DNA from: AC-37 sp036389295
GTDB lineage: Bacteria > Actinomycetota > Thermoleophilia > Solirubrobacterales > Thermoleophilaceae
DNA length: 33,645 bases
Direction: 5' to 3'
Assembly: GCA_036389295.1 (NCBI GenBank)
Contig: DASVQB010000032.1
Location: forward strand, 1-33,645
Shown here: piece by piece, positions 1-6,620 of the stretch
Layout of the letters: every line of letters begins with the position of its first letter
Numbering within the stretch: the stretch's first letter is position 1
Notes under the pieces: model-generated
Databases searched by the model: none
What the model was told of the DNA's origin: nothing
What the model saw: only the letters and a program-made list of their open reading frames with translations
Position numbers and translations under genes: made by a program

Positions 1-337
1 TCGCTGGGAGCTGCCGGGCGGGCGGATCGAGCGCGGGGAGAGCGCCGCGGACGCGCTGATCCGGGAATGTCGCGAGGAGCTCGCCGTCGACGTCGTGCCC
101 GGTGCGCAGCTCGGGCCCGACGTGCCGCTACCCGGCGGCGCCACGCTACGGGTACACCGCGCGTGGCTGGCCCACCCAGCGGCGACCCCGAGCCCGGTCG
201 AGCATGGCGCACTGCGGTGGGTGAGCCCCGAAGAGCTGGCCGAGTTGGACTGGCTGGACGCCGATCGCGCCGTCCTGCCCGCTCTCGCCACGCTGCTGAA
301 GGCCCAGGACAACGGCCATCCCGGTGGCCCCGGGTAA
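1..337 (+). CDS. Nudix (MutT-type) hydrolase, 5'-truncated by window edge
   Basis: The reading frame is open from base 2 and ends at TAA 335-337, so only the C-terminal ~111 residues are present. Right at the window edge it carries a Nudix box: GGRIERGE, seven residues, then RECREELAV, fitting GX5EX7REUXEEXGU except that Ala replaces the last Gly. The family hydrolyses nucleoside diphosphates linked to another moiety (for example oxidised dNTPs) using Mg2+ held by the REXXEE helix. Specificity cannot be told from the fragment; a MutT-like house-cleaning role is an inference. Its stop codon overlaps the TAACCT box that may drive typA. Confidence 0.85.
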   Translation, partial: RWELPGGRIERGESAADALIRECREELAVDVVPGAQLGPDVPLPGGATLRVHRAWLAHPAATPSPVEHGALRWVSPEELAELDWLDADRAVLPALATLLKAQDNGHPGGPG

Positions 338-340
338 CCT
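335..340 (+). promoter_or_regulatory. Candidate -10 box for typA
   Basis: TAACCT matches the TAnnnT -10 pattern seen before many genes here. Its first three bases are the TAA stop of the Nudix gene. It predicts a start site near 347 and a leader of about 28 nt for typA. No clear -35 element is visible. Confidence 0.4.
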
Positions 341-360
341 GGAGCTACCCCGGCATCCAA

Positions 361-367
361 TGAGGAG
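361..367 (+). promoter_or_regulatory. Ribosome-binding site deciding the typA start
   Basis: TGAGGAG lies 7 nt upstream of GTG 375 and matches the anti-Shine-Dalgarno well. In-frame alternatives at GTG 324 (which overlaps the Nudix gene) and ATG 360 have no such site, so GTG 375 is preferred. Confidence 0.6.
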
Positions 368-374
368 CTCCCGC

Positions 375-2228
375 GTGCCCACCGCCGCCCCCGCCCGCCT
401 GCGCACCGACCTGCGCAATGTTGCCATCATCGCGCATGTCGATCATGGTAAGACCACGCTCGTCGACGCCATGCTGCGCCAATCCGGCGCGGTGACCGGG
501 CGCAGCGAGGTGGACCGGGTGCTGGACTCCGGCGACCTGGAGCGGGAGAAGGGCATCACGATCCTGGCCAAGAACACCGCGGTCACCCGCGCCACGCCGG
601 ACGGTGCGGTCACCATCAACGTGGTCGACACCCCCGGGCACGCCGACTTCGGCGGCGAGGTGGAGCGCGGGCTGGCGATGGTCGACGGCGTGCTGCTCCT
701 GGTCGACGCGTCCGAGGGGCCGCTGCCGCAGACGCGGTTCGTGCTGCGCAAGGCGCTGGAGCGCGCGCTGCCGGTGGTGCTCGTGGTGAACAAGGTCGAT
801 CGCCCGGACGCGCGGGTCGAGGCGGTCGTGGACGAGGTCTACGCGCTGTTCCTCGACCTCGACGCGACCGACGACCAGATCGAGTTCCCGATCGTGTACG
901 CGAGCGCCAAGGCCGGCCGGGCGTCGCTCGACGCGGCCGCGCCGGGCACCGACCTCGAGCCGCTCTTCCGGCTCCTGGTCGAGCACGTGCCGGCGCCGAG
1001 CCACGAGGAGGGCGCGCCGCTGCAGGCCCTCGTGACCAACCTCGACGCGTCGCCGTACGTGGGTCGCCTGGCGCTCTGCCGCGTCCACAACGGGGTGCTC
1101 CGCCGCGGGGCGGCGGTGGCCTGGTGCAGGCGGGACGGGTCGATCGAGCAGGTCCGCGCGACCGAGCTCTACGCGAACGAGGGGCTCGACCGGGTCGAGG
1201 CGGCCGAGGCGGGGCCCGGCGACGTCGTGGCCGTGGCGGGCATCCCGGAGATCACGATCGGCGAGACGATCGCCGACCCCGACGACCCGCGGCCGCTGCC
1301 CCTCATCGCCGTGGACGAGCCGGCGCTCGGCATGACGATCGGCATCAACACCTCGCCGCTCGCGGGTCGCGCCGGGTCGAAGCTGACGGCGCGGACGATC
1401 CGCGACAGGCTCGACCAGGAGCTGGTCGGGAACGTCTCGATCCGAGTGCTCGAGACCGCGAGCCCCGACACCTGGGAGGTGCAGGGCCGCGGCGAGCTCC
1501 AGCTCGCGGTGCTCGTCGAGGCCATGCGGCGCGAGGGCTTCGAGCTGACCGTGGGCAAGCCGCGCGTGGTCGAGCGCGAGATCGGCGGCGTGCTGCACGA
1601 GCCGGTCGAGCGACTGACGATCGACGTCCCCGAGGACTTCATGGGCGTGACCACGCAGCTGCTCGCGCTCCGCAAGGGGCGCATGGAGCAGATCGTGAAC
1701 CACGGCACGGGCTGGGTCCGGCTCGAGTACCTCGTGCCGGCCCGCGGGCTGATCGGCTTCCGCACCGAGTTCCTCACCGAGACGCGCGGCTCGGGCGTCC
1801 TGCACTCCGTGTTCGAGCGCTTCGAGCCGTGGCACGGCGAGATCAAGTCGCGTCCCACCGGCAGCCTGGTCGCCGACCGCCGCGGCGAGACCGGCACATA
1901 CGCCCTGCTCAAGCTCCAGGACCGGGGGCAGCTCTTCGTCGGTCCCGGCGCCGAGGTGTACGAGGGCATGATCGTGGGCGAGAACTCGCGTGCCGACGAC
2001 CTCGACGTCAACGCCGTCCGCGAGAAGAAGCAGACCAACATGCGCGCCGCCGGCTCCGACGAGACCGTGAGGCTCGTGCCACACCGCCAGCTCTCGCTCG
2101 ACCAGGCGCTCGAGCTGATCCGGGAGGACGAGTGCCTGGAGGTGACGCCCGACCTCCTGCGCCTGCGCAAGACGGTGCTCGACGCCGGGTCGCGGCGGAA
2201 GACCGCGCGCGCGGCGAAGGTGGGGTAG
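375..2228 (+). CDS. typA: Ribosome-associated translational GTPase TypA/BipA
   Basis: A 617-residue protein, the usual length for TypA/BipA, a translation-factor GTPase that binds the ribosome and supports subunit assembly and stress adaptation. G1 is AHVDHGKT at residues 20-27, the switch I region contains EREKGITI, G3 is DTPGHADF, and G4 is NKVDRPD. The EF-G-like domains follow, and the family-specific C-terminal region contains the RGLIGFRTEF stretch typical of TypA. GTG 375 is chosen because TGAGGAG precedes it by 7 nt. It lies downstream of a Nudix gene and converges with the hicB-like gene. The GTP-binding motifs look intact. Confidence 0.97.
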   Translation: MPTAAPARLRTDLRNVAIIAHVDHGKTTLVDAMLRQSGAVTGRSEVDRVLDSGDLEREKGITILAKNTAVTRATPDGAVTINVVDTPGHADFGGEVERGLAMVDGVLLLVDASEGPLPQTRFVLRKALERALPVVLVVNKVDRPDARVEAVVDEVYALFLDLDATDDQIEFPIVYASAKAGRASLDAAAPGTDLEPLFRLLVEHVPAPSHEEGAPLQALVTNLDASPYVGRLALCRVHNGVLRRGAAVAWCRRDGSIEQVRATELYANEGLDRVEAAEAGPGDVVAVAGIPEITIGETIADPDDPRPLPLIAVDEPALGMTIGINTSPLAGRAGSKLTARTIRDRLDQELVGNVSIRVLETASPDTWEVQGRGELQLAVLVEAMRREGFELTVGKPRVVEREIGGVLHEPVERLTIDVPEDFMGVTTQLLALRKGRMEQIVNHGTGWVRLEYLVPARGLIGFRTEFLTETRGSGVLHSVFERFEPWHGEIKSRPTGSLVADRRGETGTYALLKLQDRGQLFVGPGAEVYEGMIVGENSRADDLDVNAVREKKQTNMRAAGSDETVRLVPHRQLSLDQALELIREDECLEVTPDLLRLRKTVLDAGSRRKTARAAKVG

Positions 2229-2235
2229 GGCTACC
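2224..2235. repeat. Small hairpin containing the typA stop codon
   Basis: GGTAG-GG-CTACC is a 5-bp dyad with a 2-nt centre; the typA stop TAG (2226-2228) lies in its left arm. It sits in the 10-nt gap between convergent genes. It is short and might be chance, but similar stop-containing dyads occur at other convergent ends in this window. Confidence 0.35.
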
Positions 2236-2238
2236 GCG

Positions 2239-2478
2239 CTAAGCCGCCGGTGCGGCGGCGCGCTCCACGTAGACGCCGGGCCCGCTTGGCTCGGGAGCAG
2301 GCTCGCCGTGTTCGCGCGTGACGTCGAGGTGGCCGACCAGGGCCTCGCGCATCCTCCTCACGCACTCGTCGATCGTGTCGCCGGTCGCGACGCAGCCAGG
2401 AACGTCCGGGGACCAGGCCGAGTAGTTCGAGGGCGGTCCGCCCTCCACGAGGATCAGGTAGCGATCGACGTCAGTCAC
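2239..2478 (-). CDS. HicB-like antitoxin-fold protein (orphan)
   Basis: A 79-residue protein starting at GTG 2478. Its core (YSAWSPDVPGCVATGDTIDE followed by CVRRMREAL) is the signature of the partial RNase H fold of the HicB family: a 'pdlPGcvatGdT' strand-turn followed by an amphipathic helix. Classical HicB antitoxins neutralise the HicA mRNA interferase and often carry a C-terminal DNA-binding domain. Here the C-terminus is short and Pro/Ala-rich, with no HTH or RHH segment. No intact hicA lies on either side, so it may be a solitary HicB-like protein or a remnant of a toxin-antitoxin pair. The fold call is firm; the antitoxin role is uncertain. Confidence 0.75.
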   Translation of the reverse strand: MTDVDRYLILVEGGPPSNYSAWSPDVPGCVATGDTIDECVRRMREALVGHLDVTREHGEPAPEPSGPGVYVERAAAPAA

Positions 2479-2600
2479 GGGTCAGCCCTGCCTGTCGAAG
2501 ATGCTCTTGCTGGGTCCAGTTTGGCGCACATGCTCCCCGGTCGTCTCGCGCGACGATCCGGAATCGAGCTCGAGCGGGGGGCTGCCCGACCCGCCTAGTG
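2479..2600. other. Intergenic stretch without recognised gene
   Basis: 122 bases upstream of the hicB-like gene and downstream of the minus-strand hypothetical ending at 2601. I see no tRNA, clear terminator or intact hicA. Base composition is less GC-skewed than the neighbouring genes, as expected for non-coding or decayed sequence. Confidence 0.5.
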
Positions 2601-2957
2601 TCAGTCGCCGGGGCGGAGGCCGGCGGCGCAGTCGTGCATCAGGGCCGCGTGCAGCTCGGGCTCGTGGGACTCGAAGCGGCTCCAGCGGGACTGGAGCTCC
2701 GCGAACGGGACCTGGAGCTCCGACGCGCGGTCGGCGCGCAGTCCGCCGCCGAGCCGGCGGATCGCGCCGGCGCTTCTCGCCCCACGCCGGCAGTACCGGA
2801 TCACCGCGCGATGCGGGTTGCGCGTCCGCCACGGGCCCGTCTCGATGGCGTGGCGCAGGCCGTCGGGGCGCGCCTCGGTCTCGAACCCCACCGGCAGCCC
2901 GATCGTGAACAGCGCGAGCATGGAGATGCCGGGCCTGTCCTTCCCCCTCCCCGTCAT
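2601..2957 (-). CDS. Hypothetical protein, coupled to upstream small gene
   Basis: A 118-residue protein if ATG 2957 is used. Support for a real gene is positional: its ATG overlaps the TGA stop of the upstream minus-strand gene in an ATGA arrangement (2954-2957), the usual signature of translational coupling. A TTG at 2966 is an alternative start. The sequence is Arg-rich and mainly soluble, with a short hydrophobic stretch near the N-terminus (ISMLALFTIGLPVG). I recognise no family. A frameshift splitting one longer gene into these two frames is another possible reading. Confidence 0.45.
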   Translation of the reverse strand: MTGRGKDRPGISMLALFTIGLPVGFETEARPDGLRHAIETGPWRTRNPHRAVIRYCRRGARSAGAIRRLGGGLRADRASELQVPFAELQSRWSRFESHEPELHAALMHDCAAGLRPGD

Positions 2958-3196
2958 GCTGTGCAAGAGCGCCCCCGCTGCTCGGCGTAGGCGCGCCGGC
3001 GGTTGAAGGAGAGGTATCCGTCCACCGGCCGCGGGTGCGGGAGCGGCGCGAGGTCGATCGTGCCCTGCTCGCGCAGCGCCCAGGCGGCGACGGCCATCAG
3101 CAGCTGCGCCAGCGACGCGTCGTCGGGCGGGCGCGGGCTCAGCCGGTCGGCGAACGCGTACATCAGCGCGCTCGGGGGCGTGACGGCGTCGCTCAC
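2954..3196 (-). CDS. Hypothetical protein, 80 aa
   Basis: Starts at GTG 3196 and ends at TGA 2954-2956. It contains a helical segment (LAQLLMAVAAWALREQGTID) and a polar C-terminus. I know no family. It is divergent from the hydrophobic protein at 3229 with only 32 nt between starts, and overlaps the next minus-strand gene by 4 nt, so the two form a likely mini-operon. Codon use is consistent with real coding sequence, but length and lack of a recognised motif limit confidence. Confidence 0.5.
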   Translation of the reverse strand: MSDAVTPPSALMYAFADRLSPRPPDDASLAQLLMAVAAWALREQGTIDLAPLPHPRPVDGYLSFNRRRAYAEQRGRSCTA

Positions 3197-3213
3197 GAGT
3201 CGCCGCCCGGCGT

Positions 3214-3219
3214 TAGACT
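3214..3219 (+). promoter_or_regulatory. Candidate -10 box for the 3229 gene
   Basis: TAGACT lies 9 nt before ATG 3229, so the transcript would begin only about 3 nt before the start codon or at it. There is no Shine-Dalgarno sequence. The same TAGACT hexamer precedes the selenocysteine tRNA. Confidence 0.5.
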
Positions 3220-3228
3220 CGCGCCCGC

Positions 3229-3618
3229 ATGGCGGACGAGATCGAGCTCCACTTCATCGCCGACGAGCCGCCCAACGCGACGCTCCAGCGCTGGCGCGAC
3301 CAGCCCCCCGCCCCGATCCGCGACGGCGGGTTCGAGATCGTCGACGAGTCCTACAACTCGCTGACGTTCGAGTCGCGCTTCTACGACACGCCCCAGAAGA
3401 TCCTCTTCGTGGCCACGCTCGGCTTGGCCTGGCTGATGCGCAAGATCGTCCCGATGGCGAGCATCTGGAGGTTCACCGTTCGCGTCGACCCGGAGGGAGA
3501 GGGGGAGCGGCGCACGAAGGTGACGATCCTCGGTCACGCGTCCGAGGAGACCCGCGCCGCGCTCGGCGAGGTTGCCGCTGAGCACGGCGGGGCCGTCGAC
3601 CTCAGAGTCGGCGCCTGA
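3229..3618 (+). CDS. Hypothetical protein with one hydrophobic segment
   Basis: A 129-residue protein. The N-terminal half is polar (MADEIELHFIADEPPNATLQ), a central hydrophobic segment (ILFVATLGLAWLM, about residues 59-71) is followed by a basic RK pair, and the C-terminal half contains alternating beta-like strands (WRFTVRVD, TKVTILGHAS). This could be a single membrane-embedded hairpin or simply a buried core. ATG 3229 is supported by the upstream TAGACT box. It is convergent with the SHOCT protein, with stops 3 nt apart. I do not recognise the family. Confidence 0.7.
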   Translation: MADEIELHFIADEPPNATLQRWRDQPPAPIRDGGFEIVDESYNSLTFESRFYDTPQKILFVATLGLAWLMRKIVPMASIWRFTVRVDPEGEGERRTKVTILGHASEETRAALGEVAAEHGGAVDLRVGA

Positions 3619-3621
3619 GCC

Positions 3622-4209
3622 TCACATCTGCGCGAGGAGCTCGGCCTTCTTGGCCGCGAACTCCTCGTCGGTGATCAGGCCCGAGTCGCGCATCTCGCCG
3701 AGCTTCTTCAGCTTGGTCGCCGGATCCTCGGCGGCCGCGTTCGCCTTGGCCGCCACCATGGCGTCGTTGGCCGCGTTGCCGTAGGTCGCCTGGAGGCCGG
3801 ACGTGACGGCGGCCATGTCGCCACCGGCTGCGGCGATCGACGCCTGCTGGGCGTCCCACTGGACCGCGATCCGCTGCGGGTCCTGCGGGTCGATCTTCAC
3901 GGGGATCTCCATCCCGGCGGTGATCGCGGCCTTCATCCGCGCCGCGGTGAACACGTAGTTGACCATGTACGGCTCGCCGCTCGGCGGGTGCACCTCGAGC
4001 GGGATCTGCATCGCGAACCTGTCGCCGGGGACCGGCTCGGTGAAGCCCTTGGCGACCGCCTTGGCAGGCGTGCCGCTCTTCAGGATCTCGCGCTCGCCGC
4101 GGTCGTCCGCGACGGCCGCGATGTCCTTGAACGCGCCTCGGATCGACGGCATGCCGCCGTGGTGGTCGCTCAGTCCCTTCAGGTCCTTCATGCCCTTGAA
4201 CAGGCCCAT
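3622..4209 (-). CDS. Cytosolic hypothetical protein with C-terminal SHOCT domain
   Basis: A 195-residue protein starting at ATG 4209 behind AGAGGAAG. The N-terminus (MGLFKGMKDLKGL) is amphipathic. The middle carries beta-rich sequence with IPVKIDPQDPQRIAVQWD. The last ~30 residues (LKKLGEMRDSGLITDEEF, then AAKKAELLAQM) form a SHOCT domain, a short oligomerisation or regulatory helix pair. The neighbour at 4236-4634 has a related core (ITVKYDPDSPTSALIYGW), so the two look like diverged paralogs in one operon, 26 nt apart. SHOCT proteins often regulate or organise membrane or stress complexes, but no specific role is visible. Confidence 0.85.
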   Translation of the reverse strand: MGLFKGMKDLKGLSDHHGGMPSIRGAFKDIAAVADDRGEREILKSGTPAKAVAKGFTEPVPGDRFAMQIPLEVHPPSGEPYMVNYVFTAARMKAAITAGMEIPVKIDPQDPQRIAVQWDAQQASIAAAGGDMAAVTSGLQATYGNAANDAMVAAKANAAAEDPATKLKKLGEMRDSGLITDEEFAAKKAELLAQM

Positions 4210-4235
4210 GCGTCTTCCTCTCTCGAGAGTGGTGG

Positions 4236-4634
4236 CTACCAGCCGTAGATGAGCGCGGACGTGGGGGAGTCGGGGTCGTACTTGACCGTGATCGACTTGC
4301 CCTCCGACAGGTCCTCCATCTGCGCCGGAAGCATCGACTGCGAGATCGTGGTCTGGAACGGGTCGCCGCCGTCGGCCGGCCTGATCGAGACGTCGAACTC
4401 CGTCCTCTGCCCGCCGCCCATGTCGGTCTCGCCGGTCGGCCGGATCGAGTGGATCACGCCCGGCGCCTCGACGCCCGACTGGGCCAGCTTCTGCGCCATC
4501 TGCGCGTAGGCGGCCTGCGCGCCCATGTCCATGCCGCCCATGCCTGCGGGCATCCCACTCTGACCCTGCCCGGCGCCGGCCATGGCCTGCTGAGCCTGGT
4601 CCTGCGCGCCGCGGATCTTGTCCATGAATCCCAC
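4236..4634 (-). CDS. Hypothetical protein, paralog of SHOCT-protein core
   Basis: A 132-residue protein beginning at GTG 4634, which follows AAGGAG at good spacing. Residues ~1-50 are rich in Gln, Gly, Met and Ala (QDQAQQAMAGAGQGQ, MPAGMGGMDMGAQAA), suggesting a flexible or helical amphipathic region. Residues ~55-132 are beta-rich and include GVIHSIRPTGETDMGGG and ITVKYDPDSPTSALIYGW, matching the layout of the downstream SHOCT protein core. No signal peptide or membrane segment is seen. It is first in a two-gene operon. Function unknown; joint action with its paralog is an inference from adjacency. Confidence 0.8.
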   Translation of the reverse strand: MGFMDKIRGAQDQAQQAMAGAGQGQSGMPAGMGGMDMGAQAAYAQMAQKLAQSGVEAPGVIHSIRPTGETDMGGGQRTEFDVSIRPADGGDPFQTTISQSMLPAQMEDLSEGKSITVKYDPDSPTSALIYGW

Positions 4635-4690
4635 TGCAGTCTCCTTGGGTCGACGACGAGCGCCCGGGGGGCGGGCGGTGCCTCGGTCCG

Positions 4691-4696
4691 ACCCTA
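4691..4696 (-). promoter_or_regulatory. Candidate -10 box for the 4634/4209 operon
   Basis: Read on the minus strand this is TAGGGT, predicting a leader of about 50 nt before GTG 4634, which has its own ribosome-binding site. No convincing -35 element. Confidence 0.4.
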
Positions 4697-4785
4697 ACCC
4701 GGGCGGTCGCCGGGCGCAAATGTCGCGCGCGTGGCGGATGCGCCAAGCCGCTTGCGGCTTCGACGAGCGCGCCGAACTCTCCCCA

Positions 4786-4878
4786 CGGAGCGGCGATGGA
4801 ATCGAACCATCCAAGCGGGGGGCTGCCCCGCCCTGCCGGTTTTGAAGACCGGATGGGCCACCAGACCCCTGCCGCTCC
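4786..4878 (-). tRNA. selC: Selenocysteine tRNA (anticodon UCA)
   Basis: On the minus strand this 93-nt segment folds as a bacterial tRNA-Sec. It has an 8-bp acceptor stem (GGAGCGGC with GCCGCTCC), a D arm starting at GGGGTC, an anticodon arm CCGGT-CTTCAAA-ACCGG with anticodon TCA (complement of 4843-4845), a long variable arm with a GCGGGG/CCCCGC stem, and a 5-bp T stem GATGG/CCATC with loop TTCGATT. The 8+5 acceptor-T stack and 93-nt length are diagnostic. The discriminator is G and no CCA is encoded. It implies that the genome reads UGA as selenocysteine through SelA, SelB and SelD, none of which is in this window. Confidence 0.97.
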
Positions 4879-4885
4879 GCGCGCG

Positions 4886-4891
4886 AGTCTA
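4886..4891 (-). promoter_or_regulatory. Candidate -10 box of the tRNA-Sec gene
   Basis: TAGACT on the minus strand ends 7 nt before the mature 5' end of the tRNA. Transcription would therefore start at or very close to nucleotide 1 of the tRNA, leaving almost no 5' leader. Confidence 0.55.
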
Positions 4892-4989
4892 ATTCGGTCC
4901 GGGAAGCCGCTCCTAGCGCGGTAGGACCTCGGGTCGCGCGGCTCTCAGCCCGTGTGCAAGACTCGGGTCGCGGCCGCTCGACCGCGTGC

Positions 4990-5009
4990 GGGCCGCGGCC
5001 CCGCGGCCC
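4990..5009. terminator. GC hairpin terminating the 8556-to-5010 operon
   Basis: A 9-bp perfect inverted repeat, GGGCCGCGG and CCGCGGCCC, with a nominal 2-nt centre, lies directly after the minus-strand stop at 5010-5012. There is no U tract, as is usual in such GC-rich genomes. It separates the operon from the downstream tRNA-Sec. Confidence 0.6.
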
Positions 5010-5306
5010 TCAGCCCGCGGCCGCGCCGAGCGCCTCCGCGATCAGGTCCAGCATCGGCCCCTCCTCGTCGCTCCCGACGGCGATCGTGAGCCGCCCGCGG
5101 GCGGCGTCGACCTCGATCGCCAGGAACGGGCAGCACTCGCGCTCGACCGCTACCAGCTCGTCCAGCAGCGGGCGGTCGAAGCCCGGGGCGAGGTCGACCG
5201 CGAGCGTGCGGCCGTCGCGCTCGACGCTCGCGGCCTGCGCGCCGAGCCGCCGGTAGCGCTCGCGCTGGCCGTCCAGGCCGTCGACCGATAGGGAGCAGCT
5301 GGCCAT
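5010..5306 (-). CDS. Small cysteine-motif protein (CSLS...ECCPF)
   Basis: A 98-residue soluble protein from ATG 5306. Three cysteines stand out: C4 in MASCSLS and the pair C58-C59 in ERECCPFL. From memory, small proteins with this layout (N-terminal CSLS, a long helix, then an ERxCC-F segment followed by a beta pair) occur beside mercury or arsenic genes in actinobacteria, but the family has no function I can name. The clustered thiols could bind a soft metal or a sulfur intermediate; this is inference. It is the last gene of a four-gene operon, 9 nt after the diiron fusion gene. Confidence 0.75.
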   Translation of the reverse strand: MASCSLSVDGLDGQRERYRRLGAQAASVERDGRTLAVDLAPGFDRPLLDELVAVERECCPFLAIEVDAARGRLTIAVGSDEEGPMLDLIAEALGAAAG

Positions 5307-5315
5307 GCTCCGAGG

Positions 5316-6620
5316 CTACATCAGGTTCGGCGTGTGCATGTCGGACAGCTCGCGCGCCGTGCGCTCGTCGAAGCCGACCGCCAGGAGCCGCTCCACGCGG
5401 CCCTCCTCCATCCGCGTCCGCAGCTCGCGCACGCCCGCCGCCGCCTCGGCGAGGTCCGCGTGCGCCGTCCCGCGCGCGGCCATCAGCGTCAGCGACTCGA
5501 CGACGACCGGGTGGAGGCCCGACAGCTCGGCCAGCTTGGCGGCCCGCCGCTCGGCCGCCGCCACGAGCTGCCCGACCAGGTCCGGGTCGGCGGCGACCGC
5601 GTGGCGCAGGTGGGCGATCCCGAACGCCACATGGCGCCGCTCGTCGCGCCGCGCCAGCCGCGCCGCGGTCGCCGTCGCCTCGTCCGGCGCGTTCACCGCT
5701 ATGAACGCCAGCAGGTCCAGGAACGTCCCCTCGCCGAGCACGTTCAGGAGCAGGGCCGAGCAGCTGAAGTCGTCCTCCTCGAGCAGCGTCCGCAGCGACA
5801 GCTCGGTCGACGCCAGCGCGTACGCCCGCTGGCCGCACAGGAGCGCCCGCTTCGTGAACACCTCCACGTGCCGCGCCTCGTCGTACACGTGCCCCGCCAG
5901 CCACAGGAGCACCTCGGGGAACCGCGGGTTCACCTCGGTCATGAACCGGGCCGGCACGTAGTACGCGGCGTATTCGTTCTGCGCCAGGAACGTGCAGACC
6001 TGGGCCACCGCGCGCTCCACGTCGGGTGCGAGCCCGGAGGCCGCGGCCCACGGCACGTCGTCCGTCGCGTCCCACTGCGCGTGCCGGGCGCGCTCGGTGA
6101 GCCGCGCGACGTCCTCGGTCCAGAGCCGGTCGCGGTCGTTCAGCCGCCAGCGCCGCTCGCCCGCCATCCGCTCGGGCACGGCCCCGAGCGGCGCGAGCCC
6201 CGCGTCCGGCGGCGCGTGCTCGGGCGGGTCGCCCACCGACGCGCGCCAGTCGGAGAGGGAGAGGCGGCCGTCGGCCCGGATCGGCGGTGCCGGCAGGGGA
6301 GCGAGGGCCGCGCCGTCGACGAGCACGCCCTGCACCGGTCCGCGCTCCAGCGGCACGAGCCAGCGCCGGCCGCGCACCGAGCCGTCGGCGGCGACCGGCT
6401 CCGGCTCCCCCGCCGCGACGTGCCCCCGCAGCCGCGCCCACGCCGGCAGCTCCAGCGCGGCCGACCGCGAGTCGAGCGCCACGTCGAGCCGCCCGCCCAC
6501 GGGCAGCGTCTCGAGCGCGGCCGAGAGCAGCACCTCGAGCCCGCCGCCCAGCTCCAGCCCGCCGCCGTCGCAGCGGCGCACGCCCGCGGCGTCGCGGCGG
6601 CGCCCGCCGGCGTCGCTCAC
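5316..6620 (-). CDS. TusA-like/ferritin-like diiron fusion protein
   Basis: A 434-residue protein starting at GTG 6620, overlapping the upstream stop by 4 nt (GTGA). Residues ~20-75 (ALETLPVGGRLDVAL, LELPAWARLRGH) resemble the TusA/SirA sulfur-carrier fold, but the canonical Cys-Pro motif is not evident. Residues ~185-425 are a helical ferritin-like domain with two metal-ligand sets: Glu in QNEYAAYY with DEARH (ExxH), and Glu in GEGTFLD with DERRH (ExxH). These six residues are the classic four-carboxylate, two-histidine diiron site of ribonucleotide-reductase-R2-like and AurF-like oxygenases. An O2-activating oxidase or oxygenase is likely; substrate unknown. It is third in the operon. Confidence 0.8.
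   Translation of the reverse strand: MSDAGGRRRDAAGVRRCDGGGLELGGGLEVLLSAALETLPVGGRLDVALDSRSAALELPAWARLRGHVAAGEPEPVAADGSVRGRRWLVPLERGPVQGVLVDGAALAPLPAPPIRADGRLSLSDWRASVGDPPEHAPPDAGLAPLGAVPERMAGERRWRLNDRDRLWTEDVARLTERARHAQWDATDDVPWAAASGLAPDVERAVAQVCTFLAQNEYAAYYVPARFMTEVNPRFPEVLLWLAGHVYDEARHVEVFTKRALLCGQRAYALASTELSLRTLLEEDDFSCSALLLNVLGEGTFLDLLAFIAVNAPDEATATAARLARRDERRHVAFGIAHLRHAVAADPDLVGQLVAAAERRAAKLAELSGLHPVVVESLTLMAARGTAHADLAEAAAGVRELRTRMEEGRVERLLAVGFDERTARELSDMHTPNLM

Noticed and set aside
324..374. typA start at GTG 324 or ATG 360
   Set aside because: GTG 324 overlaps the Nudix gene and has no ribosome site; ATG 360 overlaps the Shine-Dalgarno of GTG 375, which has ideal spacing.
345..2084. 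Long minus-strand open frame across typA
   Set aside because: Low-complexity Arg/His/Leu/Asp composition typical of antisense shadows in high-GC DNA; typA is certain on the other strand.
2482..2560. Minus-strand segment encoding EHVRQTG then SIFDRQG, slightly like a HicA remnant next to hicB
   Set aside because: Only a few residues match, the conserved GSH becomes GPS and no HicA C-terminal motif follows. Too weak to call a pseudogene.
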